From Strigamia acuminata (lineage: Eukaryota; Arthropoda; Chilopoda; Geophilomorpha; Linotaeniidae): a DNA stretch of 64,000 nucleotides. A model generated the notes under the pieces. It had not been told where the DNA came from, made no database searches, and worked only from the letters and a program-made list of their open reading frames with translations. Within the stretch, counting starts at the first letter, position 1. Every line of letters starts with the position of its first letter. The stretch spans positions 36,429,211 to 36,493,210 of the forward strand of contig OX442314.1 in assembly GCA_949358305.1 (NCBI GenBank). The letters run 5' to 3'. Below are positions 43,021 to 52,469 of this stretch, piece after piece. A program made the translations under genes and the position numbers.

Positions 43021-43985
43021 ATGGAGGACGATGAATTATTGGCTATCTGCAGCTTTCTATTTTTATCAGCATCATATCTTAAAATTAGAAACAAAACACG
43101 TAACAGACGATGGTGGGTTCATCCAGTACTGCATGATCGAAACAGATTTGGATATGCTGCCAATTTGTTGCCAATACTGCAACAAGATGATGCCAATCTC
43201 TACCGAAAGTAATATTATTATTGTTATTATTATTATTAAAACTTTGTGTGGTAAACACGGTAATTTTTATTGATTCTTTTACAGTTTTTTACGTGTATCA
43301 CCTGAGGCATTCAATAAGTTCTTGCACTTATTGTGTCCAATACTAGTGTGACTCTGCCGGTCCTCACCTAAACCCCGGCGCCACCATTGCCAGCGCACTT
43401 GACCCTTAGACCCTTTGCCCCTTGCCCGTGCTCCACTCGGGAAACCCCTTTGGGCCACTTCCGGCCAGTTGTAATTTCCGAATAAAGAACATTCGTCTGA
43501 AAGTCGTTAAACCTAACAAATCGCTCATTTCATTCGTCTCACAACTAGAAAAGCAAGTAACAAATATGCGGCAACCAATATCTGCCGAAACAAGGTTGCA
43601 GATTACATTACAGTAACCAAAATAATCACACACTTTACAAAATAGTTAACATTTCAATTTGCATTGCAGTTGTTTAGCAACTGGAGAACGATTCAATTCT
43701 TTGAATTTACAATTTCAAGTTGGGCGGACCACAGTAGGAGTAATTATATCAGAAACTTGTCAGGCTATTTGGAACCACCTTGTGGGCACCTACGTAAAAT
43801 TCCCCACAACTGAAGACGAATGGCAAACAATTGCAGATGAGTTTCATTTGAAGTGGCAGCTACCTCATTGTGTCAGTGCCATTGATGGAAAGCATGTCAG
43901 AATGCAAAAACCATTCAATAGCATTTTATATTTTCATTATAAAACACTGAGTCGTTCCAAGAAAAACATAAGTTACATAGATTAA
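43021..43985 (+). pseudogene. HARBI1-like transposase fragment (Harbinger copy 3), interrupted by a solo LTR
   Basis: Exon 43021-43208 (MEDDELLAICSF, WVHPVLHDRNRFG) splices to 43285 (NFLRVSPEAFNKFLHLLCPI). After removal of the solo LTR and one ACTAG the frame continues LEKQVTNMRQPISAETRL to a donor at 43613. The next exon, from 43670, gives CLATGERFNSL, HTH-like VGRTTVGVIISETC, then SAIDGKHVRM with the first catalytic Asp. The gene then decays at about 43930; the remaining DDE residues are lost. Confidence 0.8.
43347..43543 (+). repeat. Solo LTR, 197 bp, with 5-bp target duplication
   Basis: Bounded TGTGACTCTG...GTCTCACA and flanked by ACTAG at 43342-43346 and 43544-43548. It contains GAATAAAG near its 3' end. 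No internal region remains, so two LTRs recombined. Removing it restores the Harbinger transposase frame, which confirms the edges. Family unknown. Confidence 0.93.
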
Positions 43986-44015
43986 TTAACATCCCCTTTA
44001 TCGATGTAACAATAT

Positions 44016-44267
44016 TTGTACAAAGCACAACCTGGAGATGATGCACTTGATTTTCGGTTTGATCAATATAGATGGATCGCGAGAGGGATGGGGAGACAGC
44101 GTCCGGAAAACAAACATGGTTCTACACGTAAATCTTCTTTACCTGGATTCAAGAGATGGGTTTTCAACAGACCAGGCGTTTATACTAAACATAGTTCCGA
44201 CGATTATTTCCTAGTTTGTTACTTAAGTGATGAGTTCATCTACAGTCCAGAAAAGCATGGAAATTGA
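44016..44267 (+). other. Unidentified short ORF
   Basis: 83 codons with a coding-like composition (DFRFDQYRWIARGMGRQ, SSDDYFLVCYLSDEF). An alternative frame continues beyond the stop. Not recognised; possibly a fragment of another element inserted in the Harbinger copy. Confidence 0.25.
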
Positions 44268-44269
44268 AA

Positions 44270-44772
44270 ATTAGGAGACAGGCCGTTTATTCCTTCGTAG
44301 AAGAAAGTTACAAAGAAAGTAGTAGACGAGTTCCGAAACAAATTGCAATTTGCAAAGCAGAGTCCTCTAGGTGATAACGAGCACATGCCCAAGTCAAGAA
44401 TATTATTGCGAAGGAGAGAAGAGAAACACATTTATCAAATGATTCAATTTTTGGTTTACACGAATTGACCTATCAGATAGAATGTGTTCAGTCCATTGCA
44501 GTAAAATCCTTGTTTATTTAAAAGCAAGTGAGAAACTTCAAAAACAAGTTGCGGGTAAACATTGGTTAATGCTATCCGTGGCTACAGTCTCAACCAAAGA
44601 GAAGAAGATGGCGGCGTCATGCTAATTATACAACAGCGGAAATAAATGTTGCTAATTTAGGAATTGTCTAATTTCTCCATATAAACTCAGAACTTAAAAG
44701 AAAAAACCACCACCAGGTTACACCCTTACTCCGCTGCTTTCTTTTGGGTTAGTTTTAGTCGATTTATTTATT
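44270..44772. other. Region without recognised genes
   Basis: No supported feature. It holds a short AAACTTCAAAAACAAGTTGC segment and an ATGGCGGCGTC string, neither linked to a gene. Confidence 0.35.
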
Positions 44773-46720
44773 ATGGCGGACGATAATAACGCCAGTAGTT
44801 CGGCCAAACATGGGCGCCCAGCTGCCAGCAAGCAGAAAGCGGCAAGAACCGCTGTTTTGGAAGAAACGTCGGGCCCCAACGTGGCCGGAGTCGTTGTTGA
44901 AGAGTCTCGCCATGCTGACGTAACCGAGCCGGTTGCGTCGCAAGAAGCTCCTTTGCTACGAGGCCTGCAAGATTTGCTGTCTTTTTCACAGACGCAATCC
45001 CGTGAAACGCGCTCTTCGTACGCGAGGGATGATTTTTCTCGGCCGGTGGGTCAGCGCATGTCTTGCTCTGCGTCTGCGACCTAAGTTCCGAGCCGCCCCG
45101 ACCGTGCTTCGCTCTGGGGCGACCGTCAGGCCTCCTCATCCCCGGATGATTCTCCACTCTTGTTTCGCGACCCAGAGTCCGACCTGGATTTTCCGGAGGA
45201 GGAGGATTTATTTGCGCCGCCCCCTCGTCAGGAGGACTTTTTCGATGACCTTCGGGATGAGGTTTCGAGTTTGGGAGCGCAGGTCCGCGGTTTGAGCAGG
45301 CAACCAGCCGAATCCGTGGTCGGCGATGACTCAGATTCGGACGTCGAATCTGGCGCTGCTCCTTCGATTGCCAAGAAGTCGGGTGAGCGGATCCAAGAGA
45401 TTCTTGTCTCGCACCCGTCGGCGTCAGCGCTGAGGAAAGTCATGGAGCTCGTTCCGGCGCAAGGAGTTGGACGAGGATGTCAAGGCATACATCGGGGGAC
45501 GCTCTACTTCGTTCTCCTCCGTTAGGGAGAAAGGAGTCGACCTGTTGATCCTGAAAGTTGGTGCAGTCGCATCGAAAATTTTTGACTCGGCCGTAATGAA
45601 AGAGTGGGGTTATTTCCCGGATTTTTGTTTATTTTTATTTTTTATTTCAGGCCCCTTTCTCGTTCAGAGACGTTGGAGGCCGCAAAGGCCATTCTCTTAC
45701 TCGTTTCTGCGGCGTCAGAATCTATCTCTAATGAGAGACGGTTCAATGTGATCAGCAGCCTGGGCGGTAAGAATTCTGCCCTGACCGCCAAGTTTCGTAA
45801 CTTCAAGGGGGAGTTTCTCTTTGATAGTGGCTTCATGTCCGCTTTTAAGCAACATTCGGAGCAGTTTCGGCCATCGACCGGGCGTATGGCAAGCTGTCCA
45901 CCGCTCGGCGACGCCCCGCCCCCACTCACCAGGGCCCCGTGAGTCCCGCGTTTTTCAGGCAACCAGATAGACGTCCCTACAGGGAGGTGCGCTACGTACG
46001 AGAGCATCGTCCCGCGGCTGGGGAACGGAACCTGGGTCATCAGCCCTTTCGAGCTGCCCCCCGCCCTGCTAGGGGACGGGGACGAGCTTCTTTCGTTAGA
46101 GTGGGTAAGATTTTTGTGTGATTCGTGTTCGTTTGTAGATTCTTTGCCACTGGCCGGGCGCTTGCCGGCCTGTCTGGCTACGTGGCACCTGATTTCCTCG
46201 GACCGTTGGGTTCTGTCCATTGTTGCGGGTTTCAGGCTGGATTTTGTACAGCCCCCGGTGGGCTGGTGCCCCCCTTCTTCAAGTTTTTCTCGGGAGGTGT
46301 CCGCCATCATCGACAAGGAAGTTTCAGTGATGTTGGTGAAAGGGGCCATTTTTCCAGTGGAACATTGCCCCGGCGAGTTTATTTCCTCTCTGTTCGTGGT
46401 TACCAAGAAGGACGAAGGGTTTCGTCCCGTGATCAATCTGAGGCCCTTGAACGCCTTCCTCCCTTTTATCCATTTTAAGATGGAAAATGTGGGTGTGGCA
46501 ATCTCATTAGTGGATCAGCACGCGGACATGATTAAATTCGATCTGTCGGACACGTATTTTTCTGTGTCCATTCATCCAACCTCACGCAAATTTTTTCTTT
46601 TTTTCTGGGGGGAGTGCTGTATGAGTTCGCAGTGCTCCCCTTCGGTTTGAGTTTAGCACCGTTCGTGTTCACCAAGCTTGGTCGGGCGATCGCCGCCTTT
46701 TTACGTTCGTTCGGTTTTTA
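44773..46720 (+). mobile_element. DIRS-like retrotransposon fragment (gag and start of RT)
   Basis: A gag-like ORF starts at ATG 44773 and continues through frame changes: an acidic linker (DSDSDVESGA), LDEDVKAYIGG, the conserved ETLEAAKAILLLVSAASESI, and an RGRG basic tail. RT opens at about 46114 with the DIRS signature: GRLPACLATWHLISSDRWVL, then SLFVVTKKDEGFRPVINLRP, then KFDLSDTYFSVSI. It ends near LPFGLS before the catalytic YxDD, and no methyltransferase-like or tyrosine recombinase part is present. The 3' edge abuts a Gypsy integrase fragment. Confidence 0.82.
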
Positions 46721-46721
46721 A

Positions 46722-46905
46722 TTGGTTGTGGCCGTAGATCGGCTAAGCTATTACTGGCCGAAAATGAGTAAGGATACGCACATAATTGCATGTACTCATT
46801 GCCAGCAATACAAGCCCAACCAACATAGGAAGCATCGGGCAAATTACACTCCTCACAACATGACAAATCCATGGGAAACTGTCAGTATCGACCTGATAGG
46901 ACCTA
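46722..46905 (+). pseudogene. Ty3/Gypsy integrase fragment
   Basis: Encodes YYWPKMSKDTHIIACTHCQQ (second half of the HHCC finger) and WETVSIDLIGPKP (first catalytic Asp region). The first His pair and the remaining D and E are missing. It joins the DIRS RT fragment without a spacer, giving a chimeric open stretch. Confidence 0.8.
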
Positions 46906-47502
46906 AACCAGCAGGTATCTGCCTAGCTCCCCAGGTTGATTATCGGCAAAAAGTATCAGCTTCTGGAAAAATTCCTCAGCTACTTGTATGGCAACTAATG
47001 CGATATTATGTACAATTTGCCAGAAAATCTTCAAAAGTACTAAATATTTATCACAGCACAAAATAAAATAACATGGAACTTTCAAGCAAAACACTAGCAA
47101 TTTTAAATGCCAGGAAAATCAATGTGATTTCACTGGAAAGACTAGCCAAAAGTTACGTGACCACCTGATAAATCGTCATAATTTCAATATGGAAATATGT
47201 TTTAACTTTTCCAAATGATGAAGAATTTCAAATATGGAGAAAGGAAGAAGAAAAGAAACCCAACTGCTACTTTGTGAAAGAGGTGAAACTAAAGGTGGGT
47301 TCACATGTGGTGCTTTGTGCTTGCGCGTTAAAGCACGAACATGATGCAGCACTGCCAGCTGGTAGCAAAGCACGAACTATGAGCAGAGCGCATGTGCTTT
47401 ATAATGGCGTCCAAAGAAGCACAAGCAGCACTTGCTTATTTATTTTTGAAGCGGGCACAGCGCCGGCGTCAAATGGCCATGCAATTTGATGTTGGCTATT
47501 AT

Positions 47503-49330
47503 TGAGCAAAGTCTTCAGACTGAAAGAAGGTATTGGGTCAGACCAATTAATCTGGAAAAATTTATTGAGCAAAGTCTTCAGACTGAAAGAAGGTATTGGG
47601 TCAGACCAATTAATCTGGAAAAATTTTTTCCAGATACCAGAGATGATTAATGAAGATCCTGAATACTTTTTCGAAGTATTCAGACTGATTCCAGCCAAAT
47701 TTGATAAGCTTTTGGCACTTGTTGGACCAAAAATCACAAAAGAAGACTACGCAAGGGAGTCTATTTCCCCTGAGGAACGATTGCAAGTCACCATGGCGTA
47801 TGTAGTATTTTTACACAAATTTCATTAATTTTTATACAAATTTGAGAGATTTTAATCAATTTCGTACTGATTTTTGAATTTTTTACAGATATTTGGTCAG
47901 TGGAGACATGCAGCGCTCAATTGCGAATACTTTTTGCATGGGAAGGAGCACTGTTTGTATGATCATACAAGAAACCTGCGATGCGATATATGGTGTTTTA
48001 CAACCAAACGTTTTGCCAATTCCTACTGTGAATGATTGGCTTCGAATTGGAAGTCACTTCATTTCGTCGCCATTCATTTCGTCGCCCCCGTACTTTTTTT
48101 TAATAAAGGTTGTGTTGAAAATTTTTTTTTCATTTCGTCGCCCTAATTTCATCAACATATCATTTCGTCGCCCTATCATTTCGTCGCCCTATAATTTCGT
48201 CGCCATTTCATTGTTGTGGAATTTTCACCGCCATTGCAGTAGAACACGCCGAAGCGTAACGTCGTATAGACGTGCGCCGAAACGTTGTAGCGACGTTTCA
48301 TTTATTAATTTCTTCTTTCCATTCTTTGTGGCTTTTTGATTGCTCAATTCCCCCCTCGTCTGCCATCCAACAAATGGAGTTGGAAGAAAAAAAACCAATG
48401 GCTAACGGAGAAGAAGATGAAAATCCAAATACAATTCCATCTTTTAAGGGTGACTAATTTCATGCTGCAGTACAAATACCTCATGATCATTTATTGCAGA
48501 GATGATTCCTGGTATTCGAAGAATTTCGGGGAATCTAATGCTTTGGTTTCAGATATTAAGCGAGACTTTTGTGTGGTTTGGACTAGAAGGTTTTATGATG
48601 TACATGCCCAAGTATTTAGAACACAAGTTTCACATTACAGCATCACAAGCAAGCATTTGGACAGGTAACGATTAATTAAATTGATTACAATTGGGCAATT
48701 AATATATTTTTAATCAATTCACACAAGGAACCGCATTTTTCCTTCCCTCTGTGGTCGGTGATCTCGTCGTTGGGTTTCTCGTACAGCGTTATCAACCAAC
48801 GACCAAACAGTTAGCTGCCATCTTATCCGTGGCCAAAACACTACAAGCCATTATAATGGCCGTATCATTTCGTCGCCCTTCATTTCGTCGCCGTGTCATT
48901 TCGTCGCCCTTCTGTTCGGTTTGGGTTGTTTTCGTTCTTCAACCGTATCATTTCGTCGCCCTTCATTTCGTCGCCCTTTTTCCATTTTGGGTGTCATTTA
49001 GTCGCCAAAAACGGCGACGAAATGACACGGCGACGAAATGACACGGCGACGAAATGAAGAAACCCCTCGAATTGGCAACAACTTTCATGACCAATGGAAT
49101 TTTCCCAACTGTGCTGGAGCAATAGATGGAAAACATTTTCCAATTATTTGTCCTGCACACAGTGGATCGGTATTCTACAACTATAAAGGATATTTTTCCA
49201 TTGTTCTTCTCGCCAGCTGTGATGCAAATTATAAATTTACTACCATCAACATCGAAGCTTCAGGCTCAGTGTGATGGTGGCATTTTTCGTCGAAGTGGAT
49301 TGGGGCAGGTTAAAAAAATGCATGGTAATG
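47503..49330 (+). pseudogene. HARBI1-like transposase (copy 4) with tandem duplication and large insertion
   Basis: The N-terminal segment YWVRPINLEKF is duplicated as two 63-bp tandem copies (about 47505-47625). After a frame change it reads NEDPEYFFEVFRLIPAKF, ISPEERLQVTMA. A clean intron (47798-47889) joins it to YLVSGDMQRSIA and an HTH-like MGRSTVCMIIQETC. A 1016-bp insert (48051-49066) splits LRIG from [20 protein letters not shown] (first Asp). The rest shows [16 protein letters not shown] (second Asp) and DGGIFRRSGLGQ. The third catalytic residue is lost. Confidence 0.78.
48051..49066. mobile_element. DNA element built on CATTTCGTCGCC repeats
   Basis: A 9-bp direct repeat TCGAATTGG (48042-48050 and 49067-49075) flanks it. 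The left part has at least five and the right part at least five forward copies of CATTTCGTCGCC (for example 48060, 48131, 48161, 48866, 48881, 48947), and the right end has three inverted copies (about 49010-49056). CTTCATTTCGTCGCC is shared, inverted, by both ends. A small unidentified open stretch (48374-48450, MELEEKKPMANGEEDE) sits between. The duplication length fits MULE-type elements; the superfamily is not established. Confidence 0.75.
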
Positions 49331-49537
49331 AATGTAATATTTTATTTGCTAACATATTTATTTATTTCACAGTTGCTGACAATCAACTCTGCATTTGCCA
49401 CTTCCATGTCGTATTCCATCATGAAAAACTCATTTAAAATACCCAAAAATATTTTTTTTGGTTGGAAAACTCATTTATAATGTTTCCATTGAAATTTCAA
49501 TTTTCCCATTAAAATTCCACTAGAAAGTTGGTTTTGA

Positions 49538-49653
49538 TGTAATGATTGAAGGAGTGACCACGAGAGGGCACTGGGCGCTGGTCAAGAGAGTAGATGAAAT
49601 AAAGAGTCAGTTGTTGTTTAGCATCCAAACCGAGTGCATGTTTAGACTTTACA
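49538..49653 (+). repeat. LTR fragment with following primer site
   Basis: TGTAATGATTG...GACTTTACA with AATAAA inside, followed at 49654 by TTGGCGACGAGGAG, the kind of start seen just after the 5' LTR in many Ty3/Gypsy elements. No matching 3' LTR was found in the window. Confidence 0.5.
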
Positions 49654-49762
49654 TTGGCGACGAGGAGAATTAGGACGATTTTTGCATATAAAAGACAAAT
49701 CGTGTGTGTTCAGTGCGGATTATGATGAACTATGACGGATTGCATGGAATGTGAGTGGAAAT

Positions 49763-50224
49763 AGACATGAATGAAACCGAGAAAGTAGTGAAGAGTACGA
49801 GCGAGGTCAAGGTCGTCATGGCGGCGGCCAGTACGACAGGTGCGTCAAATTTTCTACAGGCCTTTTGACGTGCACGGGCACGCTACCACGCAATGTCAAC
49901 GTTGGAACAGATGAATTGGACGCCTGGAAATTTATATGATCGCAGCTCGAAGCGGCCGAAGCTCGACTACTTTCAAAGTGGACAATCCAGCGAGTGGCCG
50001 CCGACTTAGTCCACTCAGATATCGAGGATATCGATGACCCCAGACTAATCCAGCTTCAGCGAAGATTAGTTCCAGGGGTCCCTCAAGTGCTGTACCCTGG
50101 CGTTTTCCCCTCACCGGGGCAAGCGCTGGCTGCAGTCACTTATCTCTGGACCGCCCCGATGGGCTTGACGCCAGAGAAGTTGGACTTTTCTAACTCGGGT
50201 GTGCTAACAGCAATAGTCGTGTAA
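49763..50224 (+). pseudogene. Gag-like leader joined to an ORF3-like fragment
   Basis: A short gag-like start (MNETEKVVKSTSEV, then DELDAWKFI) decays, and from about 49990 the frame reads DDPRLIQLQRRLVPGVP and YPGVFPSPGQALAAVTYLW. This aligns with DDPRLNELQRQLVPSYR and FPGVFDSPRPGFAATTCL of the element 2 third ORF. It ends where the RING-carrying element begins. It is thus the relic of a third member of the ORF3-bearing family, in the opposite orientation. Confidence 0.65.
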
Positions 50225-50249
50225 TGTGAAAAAATGGTGACGTGTACTC

Positions 50250-50946
50250 CGCGCGGCATGACTAGGCGCGGCAAATTATCTTGCAGCAAGTCCTCAGTAT
50301 CAACAATAGCGGCGCCGCTATTGTTGATACGGAGGAATGGGTTGGCGCGGCAATGCTTAAGAAAATTCCGATTGTTCCGTGTTACTGCGCATGATGTGCG
50401 TAACACATAGCTTTGGGGGGACGTTGAGGGGCCAGTTACAGGTAGTTGCGCGTGCCACCGCTAAACGTGCGAATGTGGTGGCTACCGAGGTGGTGAGCGG
50501 GGTGGCTGAATTGGCGGATGTTCAGTCGAACACCGAGTCGGATAGTCAGTCTGAAGACGAGTCTCCAGTAGCAGTGCGGCCAGGCAGGTGTGTGGTTTGT
50601 CTCCGTGAGGACAGGAGTACTGCCATGGTCCCTTGCGGACATGCATACTTCTGTAGTACATGCAGCGAGCGCGTACTGAGGAGTAGGCCAGCCAGATGCC
50701 CTTACTGCAGGGTGAATGTGCAGAGCACAATGCGCATCTTTATTTAATCTTCTTTGCGAATTTTGTATAAAACTTTTTAGCAACTTTTTAACAAATATAT
50801 TTCGTGCCGCGCTTCGTCATACCAGTGCTATGGCTTACAGCGGCTGCCGCTATTAGTCATTACACGGTAATGACTAATAGCGGCGCCGCTATTTGTCATT
50901 ACACGGCTATGACTAATAGCGGCGCCGCGCTAGGTAATGCCGCGCG
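50250..50946. mobile_element. 697-bp element with GC-rich TIRs carrying a RING gene
   Basis: The left end CGCGCGGCATGACTAGGCGC matches the inverse of the right end (CGCGCGGCATTACCTAGCGC). Sub-terminal palindromes AATAGCGGCGCCGCTATT occur near 50310 and 50878, with a further GCGGCGCCGC copy near 50920. No clear target duplication was found. A single ORF with a RING domain fills the interior. Confidence 0.65.
50391..50747 (+). CDS. RING-finger (C3HC4) protein inside a small transposon-like element
   Basis: 118 residues from the first ATG. The N-terminal half is unstructured and acidic (NTESDSQSEDESP). The C-terminus is a RING: CVVCLRED, VPCGHAYFC, STCS, CPYC, ending VNVQSTMRIFI, much like C-terminal RINGs of IAP-type and related E3 ubiquitin ligases. 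All eight metal ligands (C-C-C-H-C-C-C-C) are present, so the fold should be intact and E3 activity is plausible. It is bracketed by the element's inverted ends, suggesting capture by a non-autonomous transposon. Confidence 0.8.
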   Translation: MMCVTHSFGGTLRGQLQVVARATAKRANVVATEVVSGVAELADVQSNTESDSQSEDESPVAVRPGRCVVCLREDRSTAMVPCGHAYFCSTCSERVLRSRPARCPYCRVNVQSTMRIFI

Positions 50947-51041
50947 TGGAATAGCAAGCCGAAAAAATTGCCAGTTTATTAGTTGGCAGTCCATACTTGA
51001 AGTTTGGAAGAAAGAACTTGATCCCCTTTTGCATAAGGCAC

Positions 51042-52220
51042 TGTTGCGTTCCTGATGGTTCCAATTGACTTTTCACAACAACACTAAATTTATATTTAGT
51101 CACTATGGGATTTTTCCAATTGCAAGAGATCCCGGCGTTCACCTGTGGAAGCAGTTGAATGCCGTTTATAGGTCTTCTATCGGGTGGGTTAGCCGTTAAG
51201 TCGGTGTCTAGGGATTTGATCTCGAATAAAGGCTAGTTTAGTTATTTTAAATCAAACAGTTAATCAATTTATTGAGCGTTAATTACAGGTTCTATTGAAG
51301 AGAATGTTAATAAGATGGGTTCTATGAGGATAAGATCGTCGGCGTAGAAGGCGACGTGCTCGAAGCAGCGCGGGACTCCTTCGGGCGGGAAAAAGCAGTG
51401 CAGAAATGGCGACTCGTCGCCGCGCAAATTCTGCGAAGTGAGAAAGGAAGCGTGAAGCCGAAAGACTTCACAAAGAGTGTCGGCTGTTAAGCATGACAAG
51501 ACGGGAAATCTTGGGTTAAACCCTAGATTGCAACGGGAGATTTCCGTTGGAGACAAGTAGTCAAACGGCGGGTACCGCCGATCGTTAAAACCTGACTGGA
51601 GATCCGCTGCAATCTGAATCGGAATCGTCGTCAACAGGTCGAGGAGCGGCGACGATGGCTCTGCAATCCTCGGCGGCTGGCTGGCGTCGATCTTCAACGG
51701 CGTGGGCGCGTTGGTCTTCGGGCGGCGGCGGGAACGACGGTGGTTTGGGCCGTCGTGCGTCGTCTTCGCGGCTCGGAAAGTGATTCGTTTGAACGTTGGT
51801 TCAAACAAATCGGGTTGAAACTTGGCAAAACTCACGAGTCACGGACAAAACAGTGTTTTTGGTTGTGAACAAAGCTGTGTCGGTGTGAACGGTATGAGTG
51901 TGATGCAAAGAGTGAGTAATAATTCGAATTATTACCCGGAATATGGCCGGAAAACGGCCAGTGCGCAGGCGTGGCGTGTGCCAAGGCACGCTTCAGCCCT
52001 AGCAACGGTGCAAAATTTGGGGATTGACTTAGCAACGCCCCAATCCAGGGCTCAAAATGCCAGGGCAGCCGTTACAGCTTCTGGGCCAATTGCCCAAAAG
52101 CGCAACAGGTGCACGGCAAAAAACACAATTCTAATGATTATGGTTAAAATATAAATAATATCTTAAAAACGTGGTAGAAAAACCTCTCCACAAATGAAGT
52201 GAACATTTGAGATCGCAACA
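51042..52220 (-). repeat. 3' LTR of Gypsy element 2
   Basis: 1179 bp, TGTTGCGTTC...GATCGCAACA on the plus strand, with short inverted ends (TGTTGCG/CGCAACA). On the minus strand AATAAA (about 51262) overlaps the stop of a 188-codon open frame lying wholly in the LTR. Confidence 0.95.
51269..51835 (-). other. 188-codon ATG-less open frame inside the LTR (element 2)
   Basis: Open from GTG at 51835 to a TAA that is part of the AATAAA. There is no Met codon in the whole frame. The first bases (GTGAGT) are a perfect splice-donor consensus, preceded by an in-frame TGA. The same frame is present in the other LTR (63266-63832) with one residue changed. No family recognised. It may be chance openness in a GC-rich LTR, or an exon reached by splicing. 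Confidence 0.35.
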
Positions 52221-52231
52221 CTTCCCCCCAA
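52221..52231 (-). other. Polypurine tract (element 2)
   Basis: TTGGGGGGAAG on the minus strand directly before the 3' LTR, matching the tract of element 1. Confidence 0.85.
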
Positions 52232-52469
52232 TTAACTTTTACAATTTCTTGTTTGTTTTTTAGTTAATTACAACACGATAAAATTTCTTTCTAAGTTTGA
52301 TATAATGATAAGTCGAATTTATTTTATATAAAAGAAAATACATGCATTAAGAAAAACATTGGCGATTAAATGATTAAATGAAAGGAATGTACATGAAAAT
52401 AAACGTTTCTCGAAAAGACTTATTTTCGGAAACAACCAGATTTGTTTCTGTTTTCTGGCCGTCATCGGC

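Larger units (their letters stand above)
47281..49440 (+). mobile_element. Decayed Harbinger element (copy 4)
   Basis: The left edge has a Harbinger-like terminus (AAAGGTGGGTTCACATGTGG...TGCTTGCGCG). The transposase pseudogene follows. The right terminus was not found; the sequence fades near 49440. Confidence 0.55.

Noticed and set aside
45642-46436. 264-codon minus-strand ORF
   Set aside because: Antisense shadow of the DIRS-like gag/RT coding strand.
48051-49066. Helitron
   Set aside because: It has inverted ends and a 9-bp target duplication, which Helitrons lack.
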